64,000 nt of DNA from Amycolatopsis sp. GM8 (lineage in GTDB: Bacteria; Actinomycetota; Actinomycetes; Mycobacteriales; Pseudonocardiaceae): assembly GCF_021653975.1 (NCBI RefSeq), contig NZ_JAJKFK010000011.1, forward strand, positions 133,627 to 197,626. The letters run 5' to 3'. The position numbers and the translations under genes are program-made. The notes under the pieces were generated by a model that was not told where the DNA came from, made no database searches, and saw only the letters and a list, made by a program, of their open reading frames with translations. The number at the start of each line of letters is the position of its first letter. The stretch's first letter is position 1. Positions 22,830-31,591 of this stretch are shown in pieces.

Positions 22830-24753
22830 CCGTGAACGGGCCGACGACGCGCCGCACGAATTCGGGTGAGTCGAAGAGTTTCGGGTCGAAGGTGACGTCG
22901 TCGACGCGGATGTCGGGCGTGCGCGGGAACACATCCACGACAACGCCCATCAGCAACGTCGAGTCGTGGTTGCGGAGCACGAACACGTTCGGCGGTGTGT
23001 GCGGGTTCGCGGCCAGCCGCGCGAGCAGCTCCTGCGGACTCGAAGACGTTGCCCAGTAACGGATTTCGTCGTTGCGCTGGTTGTAGTCGGCCAGCGGATT
23101 GGCGTACTGGGCGCTGGTGTGCTGGAAACCCCAGTACGGCTGGTACGAGAGCAGATAACCGTTGGCGGACAACACGATCTCGTCCGTCGGTGGGCGTCCG
23201 GACAGTTGGTTGATCGTCGTGATCAGCTGCCCGGCCCAGCCCCGGTCCTCGTTGGGATCATGCTGGCCGCTCGGGTTGACGCCCGTCGGGTAGGAGTCGG
23301 CCTCGGCCTGGGCGAGCGCGTCCCGCACTCCGTCGGAGACGCTGATCTGCGCGAGTGCGACCGCCGCGGCGCAGGACACGACCAGTGCCGGCGTCGGCAC
23401 TTTCCGCGGCAGCCAGCGCAGGAACGCGACCGCCGCGAACACGCCGGCCACGGCGAACGTGACGTCCAGCGGAATGACCACCCGGAACGACAGCAACGTC
23501 GTGTGCGCCGCGAGCGCGAGCGTCGACAGCACGAACCAGAGGTAGCCGACGCCGGTCAGCACCAGCAGCGCCGCCGCGATCGCGTCCCGCCGGGCGCGCA
23601 GCAGGAGCCACACCAGTCCGGCCAGGCACAGCACGCCGAAGACGCTGCCCGGCACGAACGGCGTCGGGAACGACGTGGAGTTCGCCGGCAGGTGGTGCGC
23701 GGCGGTGTTGGTCTTGCCGAGCCCGCCGGCGAGCAGGAAGGGGCCCCAGGTGACCAGGGCGAGCGGCGCCGAGACGGCTGCGATGACCGCGACCCGGCGG
23801 ACCAGCGGTGCGAACGTCCGCTCGCGCACGCCCACGACCACGGCGAGCACCACGACCACCAGCACGCCGAAGAAGAAGTACAGCGTGTACGTCGCCGCCG
23901 CGAAGCCGAGATAGCCGCCGATCAGCGCGAGCGGCCAGAAGCGGACGCGCTCCCGTTTGCGCAGCAGCGTCCACGTGAGCACCGCGATCGGCGGCAGCCA
24001 CGCCGCCGACGGCCACGAGTACGGCTCTTCGATGCCCTGCGAGATGAACCCGGCGAATATCGTCGCTACGGTCGCGAGCAGCGCTAGGCTGCGTCGCGTC
24101 ACCAGGCTCCACAACGTGAACGCCACCACGGCCGTGATCGCGAGCCAGGTGATCGAGTACGGCTTGTACGCGGCCCAGCCTTCGAGGTGCACGACGTTCG
24201 CGAAATGCCCGCCGAGCCAGAACCAGCCGGCCGGGTAGTAGGTCGGCATCCCGAAGTAGTTCATGTCCGCCAGCCCCGGGCTCGCGGTCATGCGCTCCAT
24301 GAACTGCAGGCGGAACGGGTTGTCGACGGACGCGCCGTACAGGTAGTACCGGGTGCCCTGCAGCGGCAGCGCGATCATCAGCGTGGCCAGGGCGCTCAGC
24401 GCGGTCCAGACGCCGACGATCTTCAGCCACGGGCGCCAGCGCACGCCGCGGCGATAGGCCAGCAACGCGAACAGGACGACCACGATCACCGTGCTCGCCA
24501 GCGCCATCAGGGCCTGCGGGACGTACGTGCCCGGGGTGATGTGCAGGCGGCCGACGATGAGTTGGAGCGCGATGCTCACCACCGCCGCGAAAACGGCGCC
24601 GAGCACGAGTTCCGCCGCCCACCGGCCCGTATGTGGCCGCGCCGGGAGCGGTACGGGGCGCGGCCGGGTCTCCTGCTGGATCAGTTCGCCGCCCCGCGCA
24701 GGATCCGGCGGATCACGAGCCGCGCGGTCGGCTTGACGGTGTGCCAGTACCAC
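22813..24753 (-). CDS. aftA: galactan 5-O-arabinofuranosyltransferase (AftA-like)
   Basis: A GT-C membrane glycosyltransferase of about 646 residues, close to the 643 of mycobacterial AftA. It primes arabinan on arabinogalactan galactan using decaprenyl-phosphoryl arabinose. Around a dozen hydrophobic segments are visible; the family hallmark YYLYGASVDNPFRLQFMERM lies near residues 135-155 and MPTYYPAGWFWLGGHFA follows. The C-terminal part (GWAGQLITTINQL ... VNVFVLRN-type strands) is the extracytoplasmic domain. GTG 24753 gives the expected length but overlaps the upstream gene by 73 bp; no better start is in frame. Marks a mycolata-type or Pseudonocardiaceae cell wall. Confidence 0.85.
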   Translation of the reverse strand: MVLAHRQADRAARDPPDPARGGELIQQETRPRPVPLPARPHTGRWAAELVLGAVFAAVVSIALQLIVGRLHITPGTYVPQALMALASTVIVVVLFALLAYRRGVRWRPWLKIVGVWTALSALATLMIALPLQGTRYYLYGASVDNPFRLQFMERMTASPGLADMNYFGMPTYYPAGWFWLGGHFANVVHLEGWAAYKPYSITWLAITAVVAFTLWSLVTRRSLALLATVATIFAGFISQGIEEPYSWPSAAWLPPIAVLTWTLLRKRERVRFWPLALIGGYLGFAAATYTLYFFFGVLVVVVLAVVVGVRERTFAPLVRRVAVIAAVSAPLALVTWGPFLLAGGLGKTNTAAHHLPANSTSFPTPFVPGSVFGVLCLAGLVWLLLRARRDAIAAALLVLTGVGYLWFVLSTLALAAHTTLLSFRVVIPLDVTFAVAGVFAAVAFLRWLPRKVPTPALVVSCAAAVALAQISVSDGVRDALAQAEADSYPTGVNPSGQHDPNEDRGWAGQLITTINQLSGRPPTDEIVLSANGYLLSYQPYWGFQHTSAQYANPLADYNQRNDEIRYWATSSSPQELLARLAANPHTPPNVFVLRNHDSTLLMGVVVDVFPRTPDIRVDDVTFDPKLFDSPEFVRRVVGPFTVIVRR

Positions 24754-25211
24754 TCGGCCCAGCGGTAGGCGACCGGGTCGGTCGTGGTCGCGCGTGCCTC
24801 GAAGGTCAAGAGGGTCTGCTCCTCGCCGTAGGGCCGGTGGACGAAAGCGATCGCGATCGTACCCCGCCGCGGTCGCGAGAAATTCGGGAACTCCTCCGCG
24901 GTGATGTGCTGCCAGTCGGAAAACGCGGTCCAGAACCGGCCGGCCGCACCGAGCACGAGTTCCTGGCCGGGCCGCCGGCCCAGTACCGTCCACCGGCCGT
25001 GCGCGAGGATCTCGTCGAAACCCGGGGCGCAATGGCGTGGTCGCAGGGGTGACGGCACGCCGAGTGGCTGAAAGGACGCGGGAACCTCGCCGACCTTTTT
25101 GTATGTTTCGTCCGGATTGGCGGTGACAAGAAGGTGTTCTCGGAGCACGAAGTCGAAATGCGGGGTGTATTGGTCCAGCAACGTCATCGGCGTGACGTTC
25201 TCCATGGTCAC
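24681..25211 (-). CDS. SRPBCC-like hydrophobic-ligand-binding family protein
   Basis: About 176 residues. FDFVLREHLLVTANPDETYKKV near the N-terminus, RFWTAFSDWQHITAEEFPNF in the middle and TLLTFEARATTTDPVAYRWAEWYWHTVKPTARLVIRRIL at the end (broken here at the family's long C-terminal helix) match actinobacterial START/SRPBCC-type hypothetical proteins. No catalytic residues are known. GTG 25211 has GGGAGGGG about 9 nt upstream; ATG 25205 and TTG 25220 are alternatives. It overlaps aftA at its 3' end, implying co-transcription. Confidence 0.6.
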   Translation of the reverse strand: MTMENVTPMTLLDQYTPHFDFVLREHLLVTANPDETYKKVGEVPASFQPLGVPSPLRPRHCAPGFDEILAHGRWTVLGRRPGQELVLGAAGRFWTAFSDWQHITAEEFPNFSRPRRGTIAIAFVHRPYGEEQTLLTFEARATTTDPVAYRWAEWYWHTVKPTARLVIRRILRGAAN

Positions 25212-25324
25212 GGTTGTCAACCCCTCCCAGGCCCGCCTGTCATTGGAGCATTGTCGCCAAATGTCAGGTAACCGCAGTCAGGGTCGAAAGTCCTCGAATC
25301 GGCAGAGGCGTTTTTCGCCGGAAA

Positions 25325-25741
25325 TCAGTGCGTGCCGATTTTGGTGATTTGCGCCAGCGCCCGGACGACCGCGATGCAGCGGTCTTCGACGTAGTCGAGC
25401 CCGGCTTCGGCCGCGATCCGCCGCGCTTCCGCGGACACGATTCCCTGTTGCAGCCACAGGGTTTTCGCGCCGATCGCGACGGCCTGCCGCGCGATTCCCG
25501 GTGCTTCCGGGGCGGGCCGGAAGACGTCGACGATGTCGACGGGCTCGGGGATTTCGGTGAGCGAGCGGTACACCTTCTCGCCCAGCAACTCGTCCGCGGA
25601 CGGGTGCACCGGGATGATGCGGAACCCGTGCGCCTGCAGTGCCGCCGGCACCGAGTGCGCGGACTTGGCGGGATTCCGGCTCAGCCCCACCACCGCGATG
25701 GTGTTCGCGGCGGCGAGAGCGCGTTCGGCAAGATCGGCCAT
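25325..25741 (-). CDS. CoA-binding domain protein (YccU family)
   Basis: 138 residues: TIAVVGLSRNPAKSAHSV is the Rossmann nucleotide-binding turn, VDIVDVFRPAPEAP the second strand, and IGAKTLWLQQGIVSAEARRIAAEAGL the third, the pattern of the CoA_binding_2 family. It is a single-domain protein of unknown physiological role, probably binding CoA or a nucleotide. It precedes nothing obvious; the WYL regulator ends 7 bp upstream, so the two may be one transcript. Confidence 0.85.
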   Translation of the reverse strand: MADLAERALAAANTIAVVGLSRNPAKSAHSVPAALQAHGFRIIPVHPSADELLGEKVYRSLTEIPEPVDIVDVFRPAPEAPGIARQAVAIGAKTLWLQQGIVSAEARRIAAEAGLDYVEDRCIAVVRALAQITKIGTH

Positions 25742-25748
25742 GCCTGGT

Positions 25749-26726
25749 TCAACCCGTTGGCGGTCGTGCGCATTCCGACGTGGCTTTGCGATAGCGGTCA
25801 GCCAGGGATCTGAGATGGTCGACCAGTTCGTCCGGTTCGGTGACGGTGAAGTCCATCCCGAGCATGCCGAGGTACACGGCGAGCGTTTCGAGCGAGTCCG
25901 CGCCGGTGTCGAGGACGCAGGTCTGCTCGTCGACGACCTGGACGGTGCCGACGGCCGGGTTGATCCGTTCGGTGACCGCCTCGGCGGGTGCGTGCACGGT
26001 GACCTTCGCGCGATAGCGCCAGGCCGCGGCTGATGCGCCGCGCATGACCCGGTCGGTGACCTCGTCCGGCAGTGGGCGCGGGGTGAAACGGGGACCGGTC
26101 GGGATCTTCGGCTCCATCCGGTCGACGCGGAACGTGCGCCAGTCGTCGCGGTCGACGTCCCACGCGACGAGATACCAGCGGCGGCCCCAGTTCACCATCC
26201 GGTACGGCTCGACATTCCGGCGTGTTCGGTCGCCGCCGTGGGTTTGATAGTCGAAGCGGAGGCGCTCGTGATCGCGGCACGCGGCGGCGATCGCCGTGAG
26301 CGTCTCGGCGCTGACCCGTGGCCCGTCCTCCGTCTGCGCGCGCACCGAATACTTCTGAAGCGCGTTGACGCGGTGGCGCAAGCGGGACGGGAGCACCTGT
26401 TCCAGCTTTGCCAAGGCGCGCAACGAGGTTTCCTCGACGCCGACGATCGTGCCGCCCGCAGCGGTGCGCAACCCGATCGCGACCGCGACGGCCTCCTCGT
26501 CGTCCAGGAGCAACGGCGGCAACGCCGCACCCGCCCCGAGCCGGTAACCGCCCGCCGAACCGCGGGTCGCGTGCACGGGGTAGCCGAGATTGCGCAGCCG
26601 GTCGATGTCGTTGCGGACCGTCCGAGTGCTGACGTCGAGGCGTCCGGCCAGCTCGGCGCCGGTCCACTCGCGAGGGGTCTGCAGGAGGGAGAGCAGCCGG
26701 AGCAGCCTCGCCGAGGTTTCCAACAT
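25749..26726 (-). CDS. HTH/WYL-domain transcriptional regulator
   Basis: 325 residues. An N-terminal DeoR-like helix-turn-helix (LETSARLLRLLSLLQ ... LAGRLDVSTRTVRNDIDRLRNLGYPV, residues 1-55) is followed by a WYL domain with YRMVNWGRRWYLVAWDVDRDDWRTFRVDRM near 195-225 and a WCX extension. WYL proteins sense nucleic-acid or small ligands. ATG 26726 (MLETSAR) fits the family start better than ATG 26747. It is divergent from the epoxide hydrolase gene with 62 bp between, so that gene is a likely target. Confidence 0.85.
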   Translation of the reverse strand: MLETSARLLRLLSLLQTPREWTGAELAGRLDVSTRTVRNDIDRLRNLGYPVHATRGSAGGYRLGAGAALPPLLLDDEEAVAVAIGLRTAAGGTIVGVEETSLRALAKLEQVLPSRLRHRVNALQKYSVRAQTEDGPRVSAETLTAIAAACRDHERLRFDYQTHGGDRTRRNVEPYRMVNWGRRWYLVAWDVDRDDWRTFRVDRMEPKIPTGPRFTPRPLPDEVTDRVMRGASAAAWRYRAKVTVHAPAEAVTERINPAVGTVQVVDEQTCVLDTGADSLETLAVYLGMLGMDFTVTEPDELVDHLRSLADRYRKATSECARPPTG

Positions 26727-26788
26727 CTTTTCATTCTGGCACTTCAATAGGAACGAAGTGTGCCTAATGGCCTCTTAGTGTTCCGGGC

Positions 26789-27862
26789 ATGACAAACATC
26801 AAGCCCTTCCGCATCGACATCCCGCAGAGCGACCTCGATGACCTGGCCGACCGGCTGTCCCGCACCCGCTTCGCCGACGAGCTGCCCGGCTACGGCGTCC
26901 CCGTGGCGCGGGTTCGTGAGCTGGTCGAATACTGGCGTGATCATTTCGACTGGCGTGCCCTGGAGGCGCGGCTCAACGCGTATCCGCAGTTCACGACGGA
27001 GATCGACGGGCAGCACATCCATTTCCTGCACGTCCGATCGTCAGTGCCGGATGCGTTCCCGCTGATCCTCACGCACGGCTGGCCGGGTTCGGTCGTCGAA
27101 TACCTGGATGTGATCGAACCTCTGACCGCGGCCGGTTACGACCTCGTCATCCCGTCCATGCCGGGTTACGGTTTTTCCGGCCCCACCACGGAAACCGGTT
27201 GGAGCCGGTACCGCATCGCGCAGGCCTGGGCGTCGCTCATGGACCTTCTGGGCTACGACCGGTACGAGGCGGTCGGCAACGATGGTGGTTCGATGATCTC
27301 GCCCGAGGTGGGTCGCATCGCCCCGGATCACGTCGTCGGTGTGCACGTGACGCAGATCTTTTCCTTCCCTAGCGGGGATCCGGCCGAGATGGCGGGCCTG
27401 AGCGAGGAAGAGACCGCCGCGCTGGCCCACCTGAAATGGTTCTGGGACACCATCGGGGCTTTCAATGTCCTGCACTCCCAGCAGCCGCAAACGGTCGCGC
27501 ACGCACTGATGGACTCGCCGGCCGGCCTGGCAGGCTGGAATGGCCAGCTCATGCTCGATCAGGACCTCGACTTCACCGTGGCAAACCTGGCGGTCTACTG
27601 GCTCACGAGAACGGCGGCGTCGGCGATCCGCCTGTACCGGGAAGACTCACTCGCCCAACCCCCGACAGGCCCCACGACCGTGCCGTTGGCCCTGGCGTCC
27701 TTTGCCGGCGACTTCCAATCCATCCGCCGGTTCGCGGAACGAGACCACAAGAACATCGTTTCGTGGCACACCTACGGCGCCGGCGGCCACTACGCGGCCC
27801 ACCAGGCCACAGAAGACCTGGTGACGGACATCGTGAGCTTCTTCGGCAAGGCGCGGGCGTAA
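26789..27862 (+). CDS. epoxide hydrolase (alpha/beta fold, EHN domain)
   Basis: 357 residues. An EHN N-terminal region (FRIDIPQSDLDDLADRLSRTRF ... WRALEARLNAYPQF) leads to HGWPGSVVEY (oxyanion HGxP, near residue 94), nucleophile elbow VGNDGGSM with Asp near 168, and a C-terminal GAGGHYAAHQ with the catalytic His near 335. It opens epoxides to diols; the natural substrate is unknown. It is divergent from the WYL regulator and followed by the dispersed intergenic element at 27867. Confidence 0.9.
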   Translation: MTNIKPFRIDIPQSDLDDLADRLSRTRFADELPGYGVPVARVRELVEYWRDHFDWRALEARLNAYPQFTTEIDGQHIHFLHVRSSVPDAFPLILTHGWPGSVVEYLDVIEPLTAAGYDLVIPSMPGYGFSGPTTETGWSRYRIAQAWASLMDLLGYDRYEAVGNDGGSMISPEVGRIAPDHVVGVHVTQIFSFPSGDPAEMAGLSEEETAALAHLKWFWDTIGAFNVLHSQQPQTVAHALMDSPAGLAGWNGQLMLDQDLDFTVANLAVYWLTRTAASAIRLYREDSLAQPPTGPTTVPLALASFAGDFQSIRRFAERDHKNIVSWHTYGAGGHYAAHQATEDLVTDIVSFFGKARA

Positions 27863-27866
27863 GCCC

Positions 27867-28210
27867 ACTCAGCCACCTCGAAAAGGTGAGATCCCCTGGG
27901 CCCCCTCATCCTGGAGCCTGCCCGTCCGGCGAGGACATCTTTTTCTCTTTTCCCTCGCGCTCCGCGCGAGGGAACGTCGCGCGGAGCGCGACGTAAAACG
28001 GCACCGCGCCCACCCCGATCGCCGAGTGTCTAACGGTTGGCACGCCGTATCAAGGGCGCCTTCGGCGTCGCTGCGCGATGACCGCTGGCGCGGTCACCCT
28101 TGACACGACGCGCCAACCGCTAGGGCGGCTTTCTATCGGGGTTGGGGGAGGTATGGGTGGGCTGGGTTGGTGGTTACGTGTGTTGCCGGGTGGCGGTTTT
28201 TGTTGTTTTT
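27867..28210. repeat. dispersed intergenic element, copy 1
   Basis: The 344-bp gap between the convergent epoxide hydrolase and ilvD genes shares an ordered set of blocks with 56804-57136. These are ACTCAGCC then CACCTCGAAAAGGTG then AGATCCCCTGGGCCCC, a run like ACATCTTTTTCT, a CCCCGATC ... ATCGGGGT pair flanking a long hairpin, GGGGGAGG, and TTGCCGGGTGGCGGTTTTT next to the minus-strand stop. The inner hairpin has imperfect arms of about 26 bp at about 28030-28055 and 28098-28124, sequence-divergent from copy 2. It probably also acts as a bidirectional terminator. No coding frame in it has support. Confidence 0.75.
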
Positions 28211-29877
28211 TATTGACAGACGGCGCCGTTCGCGGCCGAGCCGACCAGGGCGGCGTATTTCGCCAGGACGCCCCTGCGCCGTGGGGCCGCCGGCGCTGTC
28301 CATGCGTCTTGCCGCTTCGCCAGCTCTTGCTCGTCGACGCGGAGGTCGAGGGTGCGCGACTCCATGTCCAGCACGATCGGGTCGCCGTCCTCGACCAACG
28401 CGATCGCGCCACCGTGGGCGGCTTCCGGGGCCACGTGGCCGATGCACAGGCCCGTGGTGCCGCCGGAAAACCGGCCATCGGTCAGGAGGAGCACGTCTTT
28501 GCCCAGGCCCGCGCCCTTGATCGCACCGGTCACGGCCAGCATCTCCCGCATCCCCGGCCCACCCCGCGGACCTTCGTATCGGATCACCACGACATCGCCC
28601 GGCTCGAGCGTCCCCAGCGCGTCCATCGCCGCCTGCTCGCCGTCGAAAACCCTTGCCCTGCCTTCGAAACGCGAAGAATCGAACCCGGCGCTCTTGACCA
28701 CGGCACCGTCCGGGGCGAGTGAGCCGTGCAGAATGGTGAGGCCGCCGGTGGGGTGAATGGGGTTCGACAGCCGGCGCAGCACGTCGCCGTCCAGCTCCGG
28801 GGGCGCCAGTTCGGTCAGGTTCTCCGCGACGGTTTTCCCGGTGACGGTAAGGCAATCACCATTCAACAACCCGGCATCGAGCAGCGCCTTCATGACGACC
28901 GGTACCCCGCCGACCCGATCGACCGCCGTCATCACGTACCGCCCGAAGGGTTTCACATCCGCCAAATGCGGAACACGGTCCCCGATCCGCGTGAAATCGT
29001 CCAGGGTCAACGGAACCTCGGCCTCGTGCGCGATCGCGAGCAGGTGCAGCACCGCGTTCGTCGAGCCGCCCAGCGCCATCACGACGGCGATCGCGTTCTT
29101 GAACGCCTCCCGGGTCAGCACGTCGCGGGCGGTCATTCCCGCCGCGAGCATGCCGACGACGGCCTCGCCGCTTTCCCGCGCGAACCGGTCGCGCCGCCGG
29201 TCCACCGAGGGCGGGCTCGCCGAACCGGGCAGCGACATGCCGAGCGCCTCCGCCGCGCACGCCATGGTGTTCGCCGTGTACATCCCGCCACAGGCGCCTT
29301 CACCAGGGCAGATCGCACGCTCGATCTTGTCGACCTCCTCGCGCGAGATCAGCCCACGGGCACAAGCGCCCACCGCCTCGAACGCGTCGATGATCGTGAC
29401 CTCGCGACCGTCGACCGTGCCGGGCAGGATCGAACCGGCGTAAAGGAAAACCGCGGCGACATCGAGCCGCGCGGCCGCCATCAGCATGCCCGGCAGGCTC
29501 TTGTCGCAGCCTGCCAGCAGCATGACCCCGTCGAGCCGCTCCGCCTCCATCACGGTCTCGACCGAATCCGCGATGATCTCCCGCGACACGAGCGAAAAGT
29601 GCATCCCTTCGTGCCCCATCGAGATGCCGTCGCTGACCGAAATGGTGCCGAACTCCAGGGGAAAACCACCGCCCGCGTGCACGCCCTGCTTGCCCGCCTG
29701 CGCGAGCCGTTGCAGCGAAAGGTTGCACGGTGTGATCTCGTTCCACGAGGACGCGATGCCGACCTGCGGTTTGGCGAAATCCTCGTCGCCCATCCCCACC
29801 GCGCGCAACATCCCGCGGGCAGCGGCGCGTTCGAGTCCATCGGTCACGTCACGGGATCGCGGCTTCAAATCGGCCAT
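28210..29877 (-). CDS. ilvD: dihydroxy-acid dehydratase
   Basis: 555 residues. It dehydrates 2,3-dihydroxy-isovalerate and -methylvalerate to the 2-keto acids of branched-chain amino acid synthesis. Fe-S cluster cysteines sit in ITPCNLSLQ (near 49), [10 protein letters not shown] (near 120) and [16 protein letters not shown] (near 190); [13 protein letters not shown] and [14 protein letters not shown] are also diagnostic. ATG 29877 gives the family start [14 protein letters not shown]. The gene is divergent from the box operon with 100 bp between, and its stop lies at the edge of dispersed element copy 1. Confidence 0.96.
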   Translation of the reverse strand: MADLKPRSRDVTDGLERAAARGMLRAVGMGDEDFAKPQVGIASSWNEITPCNLSLQRLAQAGKQGVHAGGGFPLEFGTISVSDGISMGHEGMHFSLVSREIIADSVETVMEAERLDGVMLLAGCDKSLPGMLMAAARLDVAAVFLYAGSILPGTVDGREVTIIDAFEAVGACARGLISREEVDKIERAICPGEGACGGMYTANTMACAAEALGMSLPGSASPPSVDRRRDRFARESGEAVVGMLAAGMTARDVLTREAFKNAIAVVMALGGSTNAVLHLLAIAHEAEVPLTLDDFTRIGDRVPHLADVKPFGRYVMTAVDRVGGVPVVMKALLDAGLLNGDCLTVTGKTVAENLTELAPPELDGDVLRRLSNPIHPTGGLTILHGSLAPDGAVVKSAGFDSSRFEGRARVFDGEQAAMDALGTLEPGDVVVIRYEGPRGGPGMREMLAVTGAIKGAGLGKDVLLLTDGRFSGGTTGLCIGHVAPEAAHGGAIALVEDGDPIVLDMESRTLDLRVDEQELAKRQDAWTAPAAPRRRGVLAKYAALVGSAANGAVCQ

Positions 29878-29925
29878 GGTAAGCACGATAGAACCGCCGT
29901 CAGGCCGACGCAGTCTGGAACGAGT

Positions 29926-29973
29926 CAATTATCTACAGAACATTGACGCCCGTGAGGAACATGTAGAGAATTG
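29926..29973. promoter_or_regulatory. inverted repeat upstream of the box operon
   Basis: CAATTATCTACA (29926-29937) and TGTAGAGAATTG (29962-29973) are inverted with 11 of 12 matches and a 24-bp spacer, ending 4 bp before the boxC start codon. The region is markedly AT-rich. It could be an operator for an aromatic-acid regulator (benzoyl-CoA-responsive repression is known for box genes in other bacteria) that also affects divergent ilvD. No regulator gene adjoins. Confidence 0.5.
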
Positions 29974-29977
29974 GGCC

Positions 29978-31588
29978 ATGACGAAGGTGTCGTTCGATCG
30001 GGATCCGGCCACCTATCGGCACTGGCACCTGCGCATCGAGCCGCCGGTGGCCTGGCTGGAGCTGGACGTCGACGAGCACGGCGGGCTGGTCGAGGGCTAC
30101 GAGCTCAAGCTCAACTCCTACGACCTCGGTGTCGACATCGAGCTGTACGACGCCGTTCAGCGCCTGCGCTTCGAGCATCCCGAGGTCGGCGCCGTGATCA
30201 TCACGAGCGCCAAGGACAAGGTGTTCTGCGCGGGCGCGAACATCCGGATGCTCGCCGGCTCGCCGCACGAGTGGAAGGTGAACTTCTGCAAGTTCACCAA
30301 CGAGACCCGTAACGGCATCGAGGACGCCACCGAGAACTCCGGGCAGACGTATCTTGCCGCGGTCAACGGCAGCTGCGCCGGCGGCGGCTACGAGATCGCG
30401 CTGGCCTGCGACAAGATCCTGCTCGTCGACGACAACTCCTCGACCGTCGCGCTGCCCGAGGTGCCGCTCCTCGGCGTCCTGCCCGGCACCGGCGGGCTGA
30501 CGAGGGTGACCGACAAGCGCCGCGTCCGCAAGGACCGGGCGGACGTCTTCGCCACCCGGCCGGACGGGATCAAGGGCAAGACGGCCGTGGACTGGCGGCT
30601 GGTCGACGAACTCGTGCCCCGCCAGGAGTTCCGCGAGGTGGTCGCCGCGCGGGCCCGCGAGATCGCGGCCCGCACCGATCGTCCGGCCGACGCGAAGGGC
30701 ATCGTGCTCGCGCCCCTGGAGCGCACCGAGACCGAGGACGAGATCCGGTACCGGTACGTCTTCGCGAAACTGGGGAACGGCCTTGTCGAGATCACCGTCC
30801 GCGGGCCCGGGGCGGACGACTGGTTCCTCGCGATGACCCGCGAGCTCGACGACCTGATCCTGCGCCTGCGCACCAACGAACCCGAGCTGGGCACGTGGGT
30901 CATCCGCACCGAGGGCGACCCGGCGGCCGTCCTCGAACACGAACGGCAGGTGCTGGGCGGCGGCGATTGGCTGTCCAACGAGATCGCGCACTATTACAAG
31001 CGCACGCTCAAACGCCTCGACGTGACCAGCCGCAGCCTCATCGCGCTCATCGAGCCGGGCAGCTGTTTCGCCGGCATGCTGCTGGAGCTGGCGCTGGCCT
31101 GCGACCGTCAGTACATGTTGGACGGTCCGCCGAGCGACGACGAGGACAGCGAAGAACGTTCCTCGATCCTCTTGTCCGAAGCCAATTTCGGCGCCTTCCC
31201 GATGGGGAATGGACTGTCGCGTTTGGAGTCACGCTTCTACGGCGAGAGCGATCACCTCGACTGGCTCAAGCGGGAACGCGACCACCCGCTCACCCCGGCC
31301 GAGGCGGTCGAGCTGGGCCTGGTCACCGACGCGCCGGACGACCTCGACTGGGCGGACGAGATCCGGATCGTGCTGGAGGGCCGGGCGGCGCTGAGCCCCG
31401 ACGCGCTGACCGGGATGGAGGCCAACCACCGGTTCGTCGGGCCGGAGACGATCGAGACCAAGATCTTCGGGCGGCTGACCGCCTGGCAGAACTGGATCTT
31501 CACGAGACCGAACGCCGCCGGGCCGGAAGGCGCGCTGCGCCGCTACGGCACCGGGCAGAAGCCGTCCTTCGATCGCAAGCGGGTGTGA
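29978..31588 (+). CDS. boxC: benzoyl-CoA-dihydrodiol lyase
   Basis: 536 residues of the enoyl-CoA hydratase superfamily with two crotonase-like halves. VFCAGANIRMLAG near residues 83-95 and NGSCAGGGYEIALACDKILL near 129-148 form the CoA and oxyanion pocket; the second half repeats with GSCFAGMLLELALACDRQYML near 359. BoxC opens the ring of 2,3-epoxybenzoyl-CoA hydrolytically, giving 3,4-dehydroadipyl-CoA semialdehyde and formate. Length is close to the roughly 550 of characterised BoxC. It leads a four-gene operon; boxB follows after 3 bp. Confidence 0.93.
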   Translation: MTKVSFDRDPATYRHWHLRIEPPVAWLELDVDEHGGLVEGYELKLNSYDLGVDIELYDAVQRLRFEHPEVGAVIITSAKDKVFCAGANIRMLAGSPHEWKVNFCKFTNETRNGIEDATENSGQTYLAAVNGSCAGGGYEIALACDKILLVDDNSSTVALPEVPLLGVLPGTGGLTRVTDKRRVRKDRADVFATRPDGIKGKTAVDWRLVDELVPRQEFREVVAARAREIAARTDRPADAKGIVLAPLERTETEDEIRYRYVFAKLGNGLVEITVRGPGADDWFLAMTRELDDLILRLRTNEPELGTWVIRTEGDPAAVLEHERQVLGGGDWLSNEIAHYYKRTLKRLDVTSRSLIALIEPGSCFAGMLLELALACDRQYMLDGPPSDDEDSEERSSILLSEANFGAFPMGNGLSRLESRFYGESDHLDWLKRERDHPLTPAEAVELGLVTDAPDDLDWADEIRIVLEGRAALSPDALTGMEANHRFVGPETIETKIFGRLTAWQNWIFTRPNAAGPEGALRRYGTGQKPSFDRKRV

Positions 31589-31591
31589 GCA

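Noticed and set aside
21072-22943. 623-codon minus-strand frame antisense to the acyl-CoA synthetase
   Set aside because: Low-complexity Arg/His-rich product without motifs; the plus-strand synthetase is unambiguous.
23258-24622. 454-codon minus-strand frame overlapping aftA in another phase
   Set aside because: Arg/Ala/Gly-rich shadow. The aftA phase has transmembrane helices and the AftA signature.
27950-27995. Inverted GC-rich repeat resembling CRISPR or attenuator
   Set aside because: Single short hairpin inside dispersed element copy 1, with no spaced repeats and no cas genes.
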